This document shows, one piece after another, positions 53,114 to 64,000 of a stretch of DNA of 64,000 bases. The translations under genes were made by a program, and so were the position numbers. This DNA is from Oscarella lobularis. Its lineage: Eukaryota; Porifera; Homoscleromorpha; Homosclerophorida; Oscarellidae. The DNA is taken from positions 62,001 to 126,000 of the forward strand of contig NC_089178.1 in the NCBI RefSeq assembly GCF_947507565.1, read 5' to 3'. Below the pieces are notes generated by a model. That model saw nothing but the letters and a program-made list of their open reading frames with translations, was not told the DNA's origin and ran no database searches. The number at the start of each line of letters is the position of its first letter. Position 1 is the stretch's first letter.

Positions 53114-53616
53114 TCTCTCTACGCGACCGCCGCGTTGCCGTTGCGTGGCTCTCTTTCCTGACGAGACGACGACTCGGGCGCGGGTGCGACGACGAGTAAT
53201 AATATGTCTGTGTCAATGAGCTGCGCGAGAGTGAGTAAGGTCCGCTGGCCACGCATGCACAGCGATTGTCATCTGAAGTGCGGGAGGGGAGATTGATCTG
53301 GGCGGAAACGCGGTTAGCTACGAGGGTTTACACAAAGTAGCGTGGTGTCACGTGCCAGATTCCACGGGCGCTTCCCTCACCCCAAGACAAACACGCCGAG
53401 CTCTCTCCCCTGTTCATCAGATCCGATGTTAGGTTAGAGAGGCGGATCTCGCGGTGGAGACTCAATTCAGCGAATTTGCGTTTAGGTACGAGCCGGTGCT
53501 CCAATTCGATTATGCGCCCTCGGTGAGAAGAGTATCTTCATTCGGTCATTTCCGGTTGGAGCGGCGCGAACACCGGGAAAACGGAGCGCGCGTTACCGAT
53601 AAAAACCAGGGCTATC
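53114..53616. other. Promoter side of the BAHCC1/TNRC18-like gene
   Basis: GC-rich sequence upstream of the minus-strand start at 53113 and downstream of the EDEM1 stop. No protein-like frame. Confidence 0.4.
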
Positions 53617-54613
53617 CTAATTCAACCCAACCAATTGTTCTATATTATACAAAAGTTTCCGATCGAGTGGAAGCGAGTACCTCCACGTTTCCGGCAAGCT
53701 GACGCACGCCGAACCGTTGTACGACCGAATATTTACGTCGTCGTCGTCGTCGAAACGCGACGACAGAGGCGGCGTCAACGGCGACGTTTCCCACGCCTTT
53801 TCCCGCCAATGCTTACCGATGCGGATAGGATGGCCTTCGGTCGTGAAAACGTACTCGCTTTCGTAACGATTTAGATAATTGTCTTCGTCGAATAGCTGGG
53901 GTACACGAGACAGAGAGAGAGAGAGAGAGAGGGAGTTTACAAAAAGCCCGCCGCCACCCACGTCTAAAATAAACGCTTCTCACCAAAAATAAATACTTGC
54001 ACGTTTCGCTAAGAAAAAAGCTCTCCATTCGATCCTCCTGCGTCTTGTCAATCACATTATGCAGCGTGGCGTATCCGCATCTAACGAAAAAAAGCCTTTC
54101 AAGAGAACCGTTTTCGATTTTGCCCTGGGGGGATGGATTACTTGGCACGACAGTGCTTCTCTAAACTCTCCAGTATCTCGCTTCCGACGTGCAAATAGAA
54201 GGGATTTCGCGTCGCCTAACATCAAATGAGAGGAATGAATAAGAAAAACGCACCACGCCCACGCGGATAATTATATATCTATTCATAGTACAGCCTCACT
54301 CTGTATAAGAGATACGTCGATTCGACGAGCTCTGGTCGCAGGGGATAGAAGGCGACTTCGGGTGACTTGTTTTTCCAGTTGAATCGTTCCGGAAGAGCGC
54401 CGAATCGACGCCATATGGCGTAATAGAGGGCATGATTACACACGGCCTCCATAACATCCCCTTTCAATACCTACGCATAAATTGCTTGACGACGTCACCG
54501 TGCACGGAATAGAAACCTGAAGGCCAGAAAAGAACGCGGATAAGGAATCGACCCAAAAATTCATGACGTCGCCCGTCTCCATGTTAACATTGGCGTAAAT
54601 CGGTATGTGGTCA

Positions 54614-54655
<42 letters not shown>

Positions 54656-56086
54656 TTGTTATCAGTGGCACGCTGCCGAAATCTAATGCGACAATCCTGC
54701 CTAGAAGAAGAAAGAAAAACGAATAAGAAAAAAGGAAGGTCCAAGTCAAAATATCGAAGAGAACCACCCACGGACCCTCGGGCCTGTACCCTTTTCTGGC
54801 ATAACGCATGAGACTCTTATACATGGCATTGAAGCGCTTCAAGTCCTCATTGTGACCAAACAGGATGTATGACTGTAGGAGCAGCGAGAAGCCAGTCGTC
54901 GTTGACCCGCTTACGCGAATATCGACCCCGCCTATACCTTATACAAATATTCGTAGAGGGAATCAAGACCCGCGCCTATGCCGCTCATTTTCCCAATCCA
55001 CTCCCCCGTGTGGATGTTGATTGTGTTGCCTAAGAGCCCCGTGTGCGGATGCCGCTTTTCCCACAGAACGTCCACAGCTCGTCTTGCATAGGACTCGTAT
55101 ACCGGGTCGCCCGTCAATCGACTCAAAAGAGTGAACTCGACGAGAAGAGATCCGGCTCCCGCCGTGCACGTTTCATTAGAAGATACAGACGGAATGTCTC
55201 CTCGAAGATTGACCTATTTTCGGACGCATGCACACACACACAAACTCGATACACGTAGGCGTGTTACCCTGGGGTGAGGAAGTCCTGTCGTTGAATTTTC
55301 AAAAGCCGAGAGCAATCGAGACGCCAAATTATTGGCCATGGACAAAAGCTCGTCGCTGTAGCCCTCCGGCGTCAAATTACCAAACGGCTGTCGGGGATCG
55401 CGTATAAGCAGATGGGCCGACAACAAAGACCCCAATACCCTGAGAGAGAAGAAATTGCAGTCGCAATGAGCGGCTCGGCGCAATTTCTTTCTTCGATCAC
55501 CTGATGGTGGCCTCGAAGACCTGCACTGTGCTTCCAACGTGAAAATCCACAAAGTCTAGAACGAGTCGCACGGCTCGTTTAAATTCGCTGCTATTACCCA
55601 ATACCTAAATAATAAATAATAATAATTAATGCCCACCACGTGCGCGCTTTTTCCATTTACCGCGAGAGTTCCCAACGAATCGATCAGAGTGAGCGAGTAA
55701 CCTCCTAGGACGTCGTTTATATTAATGTTCGACCTTAGAAAATGAGAGGTACAGTACACAATGCGGGGAATTCGTCGACGTACAAACACCACGTAGGCTT
55801 ACTGATCGATATCCGGACCTCGGCCTACGCAGTGAATCGGATCGAGTTCGTCTTTGGGAAAGGCGAATTGCATGTAGTTCTCGTATCCCACGTAGAACAT
55901 TCGTCGTGCCGCTTCTCGCATTTCGAGACGACGACTCTCCGGGAATGCCTTGTAGTCGACGACGTTCGAAAAACCGCGAGAGGGAAGGTCGCTTTCGTTC
56001 TGTGTGAGAAAAAGGAAGACGAGCTTGCTTGCTATCGCCCACATGGTCACGGCAATCAGAGCGAAACCGTCGTCATCCCAAGGCAT
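53617..56086 (-). CDS. EDEM1: EDEM1, ER degradation-enhancing mannosidase-like protein
   Basis: ER lumen GH47 protein that trims mannose and targets misfolded glycoproteins for degradation. Starts [20 protein letters not shown], a signal-anchor-like helix (an earlier Met at 56137 is possible). Then [171 protein letters not shown] and a C-terminal RRYSLPL-like [20 protein letters not shown]. The catalytic carboxylates expected in the ELVES and SETCKY blocks are present. A poly-Asp insertion of about 15 residues sits before IPIYANVNM. Confidence 0.93.
54614..54654 (-). repeat. (GTC)n microsatellite encoding poly-Asp in EDEM1
   Basis: About fourteen tandem triplets in frame within the mannosidase domain, in a loop that in relatives is only a few acidic residues long. 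Confidence 0.9.
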
Positions 56087-56222
56087 TCGGTTGACATAAC
56101 GCGCGCTAATTGCCGCTAAACTGTTACGCAAATGCAAAACAACCTACAAACTGAAACATAAAAACGAAAAAACAAGTCAGTGAGTCGGGCAGCCACATCT
56201 ACCGTCTTCTTCAACCGTTTTC

Positions 56223-57346
56223 TCAACAGAAACCATTGAGATTTCTCTCCTTCACCTCCTTGATCGTCCTCACAACTTCCATGGCGATGGGATGTGCTTT
56301 CAACACGGTAAGGTCCAAAATATTAGCCTCTCCATCATATCCAAAGTGCTAGAAGAAAAACGCCGGACACAGCGCGTTCAATAAAAAGAGGCAAAGAGAA
56401 AGAGAGACTATGAGACACTTACAGAGCAAGCTTTGTGAAGCACACCCAAGACGTTATGAGCGGCATCTGCATTTGGTCCTTTGTAGTCGGCGTAGGCATT
56501 GGCCACTCTTTCACACTGATCATGGAGGAACACTTCCACTGGTTTTCCAAATTTCGTCATCGTGAAGCTGTTGAATTTCGCCAAAGCGAGGCGAGAACCT
56601 CTAGCGTTTATTTCCACTGCGGAGTCGTGAATTTTCTGCTGCACCTTATCCACCTCTAAACGCGAAAAGAGATTCGAATTATTCAAAATAAATCATCAAA
56701 CAACCCGACTCGTTTACCGTCGCAAAGCTGTCTCGACTTGTCGTAATCCTCGTTCTCACCTGAAGCAAAACAAAAAGCTAGCAACCACTCCGTCAAAGGC
56801 TATAGACTTACGTTGAGTCACGCGTCGAAGTTTGTCTGCCATTCCTTGTCGAACACTTCGTCGGAAGACGCGTTGAGATTTACTTAGTCCGCCGAGTTCT
56901 TCCTCTTCCTCTTCTCGATCCAGTTCTCGAATGTCCTTCTCGACGTCTTCGTCCACTTGTTTCTTCTGCTCGGCGACCTCATCCAAAGCTGCTTGGCAAC
57001 GATCCAGCTTTGCCTTCTGGCTGCTGTATGCCTTCACTTCGGCACTCAGGGGTTCGTAGAGCGATTTGTCCAACTCGACGAACACTTGCGTAACGTGATC
57101 GAATACGGTCTTGAGAAGACTGCACTTTTCCTCGTCCGTTTCTTAAGAATAAGACAGCGCTATACTACTTTCTCCTCAAAATTGGTAAAAAAGCACTTAC
57201 TCGGTTCTTCGTCAATCGATTCCTCCTCGCCGTCGTTTTCGTCGCCACTGTCGATACCGTCAAACACGTGGTCGAACTCCCTTTCGACTTCCTTGAGATC
57301 TTTCATGACGGCGTCAGCAGCAGCGCGAGCCTCTTCGTCATTCTCT

Positions 57347-57377
<31 letters not shown>

Positions 57378-60300
57378 TGTCAATGACAGCGGGTGTCGGC
57401 AGATCGGTAACAATTTCGCTATCCTGATCGAAGTCGTCGTTGTCAAACACGTCCTTCGTCGGAGCCTCCGGCGCGAAGCGCCCCTCCAACTCGTCTTCGA
57501 GCTCGTCTCTCTTTTGACGATACGAACCGGGTCGGTAGGAATCGGCTAGAGCGTAGCCGGGGAAAGCGGCGGCGAGACTCGTCTCCACATCGCGACGTCG
57601 ACGACCGGTTATGCCTTTGTAGGCACGATCGGCAAGGTCTTTGCACATGTCCAAGACGCCGCGGAATCGAAGCGAGAAGCCGTAAGTTTGATACGAACGT
57701 CTGAGGAAGGACACCTCAATGCTGCCACCAAAACTTCCGCCCTTCACCGCCGCAATGCTCACTTCAAACGAAATCCTTCGAATCCTGATCAAAGAGCCCA
57801 GACCGTAGCGTAGGATGAAATTTGCCGCATCGGCGCCTATTTTTACAGCCGCTCGTACGCCTCTCAGAATGGCTTCGGCCGCATAGAAAGGTGCCTTGGC
57901 AACTTCCACAGCCTTTTCGGCGACTTTCAAGGCAGCGTAGGCCGCAGCACGTACTCCTCTGCAAAGAAGATTCTTGCCAGCGCAAACAGGATCGGTAATA
58001 CGCTTGCCGCAGCCGTTAGTCCTCGCACAGGACCAACAACAGCGGCCCCAACACCTCCTACAGCAACGGAAACTAATAGTGGGAATGCACACTACAAAAA
58101 AAACACACGGCACGATGATTAGACGTACTGCTTGGAATGCGATTACTTACCCGAGCCACATCTTGATTCGCTGCATAATCTGTTCACCTTCCCTTGCTTG
58201 TCCCTCAACGAACGCTGAGCACCGTCGAACTTTCCCCGGCAGGCAGCAACTTTACCTTCAGCTGCTCTAATTCTCGCCGTAGCTTCATCAGCGCCTTTTT
58301 TGATCATTTCTTGAACGTTTCTAACGAGCTTGCCCAACGCTTCGGCGTCCAGTTCACCGTGGACGCCAAACGAGGCGCGAGTAAGAGAACCGTAGCTGGC
58401 GTGGACTTTCAGAGTCATCTGGAAGCCGAAGAGCGGTTTTCGCACTTCAACTAGGTACTCTTTTTCGTTGATCTTCAGCGTGGCGCCCGTGTATACGAGA
58501 CCGAACAGTTCGACGTAACCGCTAGCGTCGATCGACACTTTAGGAGGGCTCAGACTGATGTCGGCCTTCAGATAAGGACCGCGCGATTTCTGACTCGGAT
58601 GCGCGTACATCTTGAACAAGCCACCGGCGAGATTGAGAGCGGTCATGGACGCATCGATTTTCAAGAATTTGCCTGGATTTACGTGGATGTCGGCATTCAG
58701 TCGGAATCCGAGAATGCTAATGCCGCCTTTAAGTTTCATTCCCGCCGGTATGACATGGCCGGGAATTCTTTTCTCAAAGACGGCGTACGACACTTCAAGT
58801 CCGTTGACGAAGCCCATCTCGCGAAGAGGCTTAGGTAGATTGCATCGAATTCCGAAAGCGTTCATCACCGAATAAATCGTCACTTTGTTTATCGAACCGT
58901 AGAAATAGTTCTTTTTCGGATCGGTCGTGTCGACGCCGACATACGTCGCTCCCTTCAGCTGTCTGCCGGGAATACCGATGTGAACTTCGCCGCCAACTTC
59001 GAACGCTGTCGGCGAGACGCCCGGAACGAATTTGATGGAAAAGAGAAGATTGCCGACGGTCAACCAAGGAATTCCGAACGCCTGTTTCCACAAGCCTTCC
59101 ATCGACATCGACGATTGCAATTCGCCGGTAGGCATTGCAGAGAACGAGCCCTTGAAGAGAAGACGCGGACTGTGAACGAGCAGTTCGCACACGATGCCCA
59201 CGGACGGAGCCGACGTCGTCGAGATGGCAAGTTCGAGTCCCGCTGATTGAATGGTCATTGCGCTGCCCAGTTTGATGTTACTAAGACCGGCTGACACGGT
59301 GAATTCGTTCAAGCTGGCGATGCTCGCTTTCAATTGAAGACTCGAGCCGCCGAGAACGGGTTCGAGGAATTTGCAGATTGGATCGTTGCCACACGCGGGA
59401 AGTTTGAAGACGCCGGCTAATGTCAGACCCTTTTTCACTTCGCCCAACTGCGTCAGCGTCGGACCTTCGAACGTCGTACCCGGAAAATCGGCCGATGCGA
59501 TGATCACGCCCAATTTCATTCCCTCGTCGAACATTCTGACGCCGGCGATCGATTTTCCTGTCAGTTTTTTCAGAATGCCGGCGAAACCCGTGTTGGCGAA
59601 GTCGAATCCGACCGCCGCCGCCGGTTGGCCGTTCACTTTCTTCGATATGAAATAGCACTTCGGTCCGCCAAAGTCTGCTATCTGAGGCTGTCCGGATAGA
59701 TGCAATTCCTGCGTTTTTGCTACTTCGCCAATTGGAATTTGGACGGATGGGTCCACGATTTTGAATTCTCTAAGAAAACCGATGTTGATACCATTCGGAA
59801 AGAAGTTGGCGCCGGCTTTGGAGAGAATTTCGCCAACCTTGAGCTCTTTTCCGCTGCCCTTCAAAATGTAGCCCTTGTTGTCGTCTTGAGGAAAGATTCC
59901 CACTTCGAACGACGCCGATCCAATTGCCCATTGACCCTGGAAGTCGACCTTGAAACTCCTCGGCGATTTCAGCGTCACATTGATATTCATTGACGGATTG
60001 TTGATGGACAGGAAGTTGGGAAGAATGTCGAGCTTATCGCCCCAGTCTACAGTCAGTGTAAGTTGGAATTTCTTCACGTCGAAATTCACGCCGCTAACGT
60101 CGGCATTTTTGAGTTGTTCAATGATGCTGCGAGCGCTGCGTCGGCCGCGAAGCGAATTGATCAGCGGCAAATTGTTGAAGTCCAAGTTGAGAGCGCGCAT
60201 AATGTTGGGAAGAGTGAATATGCGGCTGTTGTCGATTCGCTCCATGGTGACTCCCATACTAGGATCGATACGGATGAGACACTTCGCTGGATCGACGTCG

Positions 60301-61337
60301 GCGAGGATCTTGACTTCGGAGACAATGGAAACGCCTTCTGGGAAGGGTTCAGTGTCTTTCAATATGCCATCCATGCACTCGGGCAAAAGGTTCGGCTCGA
60401 CGTCGCTCGTCGAAATGAGGAAACCCGTATTCGTCACGGTGACGCCTCCGAGTATCGGAACCGACGATATATCCAAACCGGATACCTTTTTGATCAGAGT
60501 CGAGAGTCGAACCGAGGGAAGCGTGACCGCCATTGTCAGAACGGTTTTCTTCCCCCCCGCATAACTATGGAAAAGCGCGTGAAGGCGGTATCCACCCCAG
60601 CCCGCGATGCTCGGCGAGCCAGTGAAGCAGAACGCCACGTCGTCCGTAGCAGAGTCGTACAATCCCGTCACATCGACGCCGGAGATGGAAACCTTATCGA
60701 AACCCGCTCGTTTGAGCGCCGCTTCGGCTGATCCGGCGGGAAGAAGTCGCTCGCCGAGCGCCGTAGCAATTGCCGAGACGTCGACTTTGCCGCCCGTCGG
60801 CGATCCCTTGATCAAGTACTTGCTCCCGTCTTTCTTCAACGACGTCGAGACGCTCACCGAACCGAGTTTCCAATCGCCGCTCACGAAGAGATTCTTTAGC
60901 GTCACGCGACTACGGCTGCTCTTCCCCACGATCACGTCCATCTGCACTTGAGCCAGACTCAAACGCTCGGGACAGATTTCGAGGCTCGGATAGGGGCGCG
61001 TTTTGACGGACAACTGCCACGGGTCGTTGAAGTTGAAGACCATTTCCGCGATGTCGATTCGCTCTTCGCCGTCGAGGAACTTGACGCCGGTGTCGGGGAG
61101 GAGATCGGTGAGCGACGACGAGCTCTCTTTGGCTACTTTGACCGTGAGTACGTTGTTGACGTGGGTGATTTGGAGTCCATACTCGTCCATCGTCTTGCAG
61201 AAGTTCATCCATTGTGGAACGAGAGCTCGGATCTTTGCGACGACGCCGCCTTCTTGGCAAAGAGACGCAGCGTCCAAGTCGACGGCAGATAGGCCGGCTA
61301 TGCAAACGGCGACGACGAGAAAGATTTGGGCCCTCAT
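56223..61337 (-). CDS. Large secreted protein with polybasic site, unrecognised family (paralog A)
   Basis: Signal peptide MRAQIFLVVAVCIAGLSA, then one exon of ~1060 residues of beta-rich sequence with three diverged repeats (about residues 154-345, 467-650, 790-900; e.g. DWKLGSVSVS / QWAIGSASFE and FTGSPSIAGWGG / LSGQPQIADFGG). A coiled segment ends CSESRCGS and splices at 58150 to a Cys-rich stretch (RCCRRCWGRCCWSC), an Ala-rich helical part (RAAAYAALKVAEKAVEVAK), the block KGGSFGGSIEVSFLRRSY, the polybasic site GITGRRRRDVE, and an acidic poly-Asp region. Later exons form a coiled coil with spaced Cys (EEKCSLL, LDRCQ, RQLCDE, HDQCERVA) and end HFGYDGEANILDLT ... NGFC. Total about 1550 residues. 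RRRR-D looks like a furin-type cleavage site. Function unknown. Confidence 0.75.
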
Positions 61338-61582
61338 CGTGTTCGATCAACAACCGATTCGGGAGTGAGCGAATGAAGTCGTGTTGATCGTAGATAAGCT
61401 CCACCCAACGTGTGCTCCTGACCCTTGTCCCTTCCTAATTGGTCAAGTTGAGACGAGAAATTATAATTAGCAAATTGGGCGTGGACTTGAAGACACTGCA
61501 TTTAGGTTTGATGATTTTCGCGGTTTGTGCAGATGTTGGCTGCAAATGTTCGGTTTCTGCTTCGATAAGCCGCGTTTTCAAC

Positions 61583-61619
61583 TGACGTCATGTCAACTCA
61601 TTTGCAACGACGTCACGTG
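61583..61619. promoter_or_regulatory. Candidate CRE plus E-box upstream of paralog A
   Basis: TGACGTCA (61583-61590), a perfect CRE palindrome, and ACGTCACGTG (61610-61619), a CRE half-site joined to CACGTG, lie about 250 bases upstream of the paralog A start. Binding is inferred from consensus only. Confidence 0.35.
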
Positions 61620-61892
61620 CCGTATTCGATAACCACGCGAGAATGGCCTCCCAAAGAGAAAAGACCGACGTATTCGGTTTGCAGAAGACATATACGTGTT
61701 GCTTTGACTCCGAATCCGAGTCGTAACACGACGTTCGACATCGCTCACGGTCGAAATGGTTTAGACGTGCCGACGAAGGGCGTTGCTCCTCATCCCCCTC
61801 GTTCCCAGCGTCATCCCACTCAAGAACACCTCAGAGATCGGTCCAAGGTCAAAGGAAAGGAAAGGGGAAAGGATACGCCAGCGATTGACTGA
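61590..61892 (+). CDS. Hypothetical small basic protein
   Basis: Unspliced 100-residue frame with protein-like blocks TTFDIAHGRNGLDVPTKGVA and PPRSQRHPTQEHLRDRS, Pro/Arg/Lys rich. It would be divergent from paralog A and partly overlaps its promoter. The style resembles small ciliary microtubule inner proteins, but I cannot name one; chance is possible. Confidence 0.3.
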   Translation: MSTHLQRRHVPYSITTREWPPKEKRPTYSVCRRHIRVALTPNPSRNTTFDIAHGRNGLDVPTKGVAPHPPRSQRHPTQEHLRDRSKVKGKERGKDTPAID

Positions 61893-62031
61893 TTGTGTCT
61901 TTTTTGGACCAAATGTTCTAATCATGTGACTTTAGCGTGCTTCTCGGCACACATGCAAACAGCGCCCTACAAACAGCGCGGGGAAAACAGCACAAATACA
62001 TGTAGACGACAATCAGCGTCAGACGGCTAAC

Positions 62032-62053
62032 CCACGGATACCAGTATCCGTGG
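62032..62053. repeat. Perfect short hairpin just after the paralog B stop
   Basis: CCACGGATAC-CA-GTATCCGTGG: 10-bp perfect stem with a 2-base centre, 14 bases beyond the stop codon (62067-62069). In the 3' UTR it could form a stem-loop; it is also a DNA palindrome. Confidence 0.85.
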
Positions 62054-62066
62054 CTCCGCTAAACAG

Positions 62067-64000
62067 TTAGTCGTGACAAAACACAGGTATGCCTTTCATC
62101 TCTTCCAGTTGTTTTCGGATAGCCATCACCGTAGAATACGACTTCAGAACAGTCTGGTCTCCAATATCTTCCCCGCCGTCATATCCAAAATGCTAAACAA
62201 GAAAAATCATTACCAGAAGAAGCGGTAGCAAAATACGTAATAAATAAAACTTACGTTACAGACTCGAACGACGAGATCGCGCACTTTTTCAGCTCCTTCC
62301 TTCTCGGCGTAGCCATCGTACATTTCGTACAACGAATCGCAAAGTTTGTCGATGAAAGCTTTGAACGGTTTTTGGAAAGAGGCAACAGTCGCGTTGTCTA
62401 TCTCGTTCAAAACATTTCGCAATCCCCTCGAATTCTGATCGACGAGAATGTCGCGACTATTCTGCTGGAACTTGTCAACATCTAGATAAGAGAACATTTA
62501 ATGAGGACAGTCCTACATCAAAGGTACGTGTATCTTCGCACTGTCGCACAATTGCCGAGCCCGTTTCAAGTCATTGTCCATATCTGCAAAAACACATTTA
62601 TGACGCAAAACAGAAATTGTTGCATGTGAGCCCTACTTTTGATCTTTACTTGAACGACTCGCTCGACTTCAGCCGACGACACTCGGTTCACCTCTCGAGC
62701 CTTTCGCTGTTGAGACGAATCAATTTCTCCCAATAGTTCGTCGGATTCCTCCTCTTTCTTCTTCAAATCGACTTCTCGATCTCTCATGTCTTGCTCTATT
62801 TCCTTTCCTTGCCTCTCGGCGTCGTCGATAAACGAGCAGTTTCCCATCTTAGACGTTTGAGACGAATACGGCCTAACTTCCTGAGAAAGACCTTCGTGCA
62901 CCGACTCCAAGGCGGAAACGACGTTGCTGAGGAAATCAAATCGTTGCTTGAAGAAAACACATCGATCTGCATCGGTCTCTACATAGCACACGAATATGTG
63001 ATTAGATTAATTAGAATGCCATCCTCCCTGTGTACCTGGAGTAGAATCAATAAACGATATTTTGTCGGAATCAAACTTTTGCTCTCCCACTTCGATGTGA
63101 GGTCTCGCTTTTTCTTCCTGCTTGATGAGATTCTCGAGTCCTTCTCTCGCTTCGCGTTCCTCATCGCTTTCGTCGTCGTCGTCGTCGTCATCGCCGTCAT
63201 CGCCGTCCAGATCGAATGGAATAGATACAGTTGGCGGCGCGACCGTCAACGACAATTCAAATTCGGATTCGTCAAAGACATCTTTTTTGACGCGTCTGAC
63301 ATTCGGTGCGTACGAACCCGGCAAGTAAGGATCGACGAGCCGTTCAACGTAGCCTGGAAAAGCGGCCTTCAAACTCGCCTCGACGTCGCGACGACGACGA
63401 CCCGTAATGCCCTTCCATATTCTATCGGCGAGATCTTTTGCCATGTTAAGAGGCGATCCGAGTCGAAGACTAAACGAAATTTTCTTATAGGAACCCCTTA
63501 GGAACGACACTTCGATGCCGCCTCCAAAACTTCCGCCCTTCACCGAGTGAATAGCGACGTCGAAATAGATCTTTCGAATGCGAATCAAACCCGTCAGAGC
63601 GTTTCGGGCAATCCAGTTCGCCGCGGCGAAGCCGATTCTCACTGCCTTTTTGACAACCTCGAGCGCGGCTTTGGCCGCGTAGAAGGGTGTCCTGGCGACG
63701 GCGACGGCCTTTTTTGCAATCTCCAGAGCAACGTTGGCGGCGGCACGAAGGCCCTTGCAAGCGAGATTGCCGGCGACGCAAAGTGGTTGGGGGATTCTTG
63801 AGCAGCAGCCATTCCAACCGGGGCATCCGATGCAGCCTCCCCACACTCTCTTGCAACAACCGTTCCACTTCGGACAACCGATGCACGCTGTAGAAACAAA
63901 ACAAAGAGAAAAAACGAATCAAATCGACGATATGTGGAACTCGAGGGAATGCTCACTTGAGGGGCACCGGCGAATTCTGCATAGACTATCCACATTCCTC
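62067..64000 (-). CDS. Tandem paralog B of the large secreted protein (5' part outside window)
   Basis: Exons follow the same order as paralog A: VDSLCRIRRCPS, a Cys-rich CIGCPKWNGCCKRVWGG / CIGCPGWNGCCSR pair, an Ala-rich helix (RAAANVALEIAKKAVAVART), KGGSFGGGIEVSFLRGSYKK, KGITGRRRRDVEASLKAAFP, an acidic poly-Asp part, then ETDADRCVFF ... RQLCD ... VCNHFGYDGGEDIGDQTVL and GIPVFCHD. Cys positions, the RRRRD site and intron positions agree with A, so this is a tandem duplicate. Its N-terminal beta-rich region, if present, lies beyond 64000. Confidence 0.8.

Noticed and set aside
59281-60731. Open frames on both strands across paralog A
   Set aside because: They are shadows of the 1064-residue frame, with Arg/His-rich composition and no splice logic.

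Overview
The window is eukaryotic and animal. Genes are split by many short GT..AG introns (often 50-150 bp), intergenic gaps are small, and the products are metazoan: PIM-type kinase, class I PI3-kinase, sortilin, APPL (BAR-PH-PTB), a Sp/KLF-type zinc-finger factor, an LRR-Ig receptor of LRIG type, a BAHCC1/TNRC18-like chromatin protein, EDEM1 and ceramide kinase. Compactness, head-to-head gene pairs and this gene set fit an early-branching animal, most likely a sponge. A homoscleromorph such as Oscarella is my guess, not something the sequence proves. Start codons and exon edges were read by eye from splice signals and family conservation.

Layout. 1-13 kb: end of an unknown gene, PIM kinase, a divergent pair (C1orf74-like on -, SPMIP1-like on +), ceramide kinase, class I PI3K catalytic subunit and the GDP-fucose transporter SLC35C1. 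13-17.2 kb: a disturbed island bounded by two copies of the SLC35C1 3' end. It holds gene fragments, a 1.88 kb DDE transposon with terminal inverted repeats, 4-bp target duplication and long inverted subterminal heptamer arrays, and a possible small gene. 17.3-28.4 kb: SSUH2, NCKIPSD/SPIN90 (with two SH3 domains), sortilin, an unresolved small unit, tandem hairpin repeats and a broken PAN2 WD40 fragment. 28.7-39 kb: LRR-Ig receptor, GPKOW, a small unknown gene and a KLF factor. 39.8-53.1 kb: APPL (carrying a MITE and a 25-nt homopolymer), a CCHC-TatD fusion and the BAHCC1/TNRC18-like gene. 53.6-64 kb: EDEM1 and two tandem, unrecognised secreted-protein paralogs with a conserved polybasic RRRR-D site; the second runs off the window.

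Function. The known genes are ordinary cellular genes rather than one pathway, though several act in lipid signalling and endosomal/secretory traffic (ceramide kinase, PI3K, APPL, sortilin, SPIN90, EDEM1, SLC35C1). Many neighbours share short bidirectional promoters (46-120 bp between start codons). The least explained content is the tandem secreted family at the right end and the transposon island at 13-17 kb.
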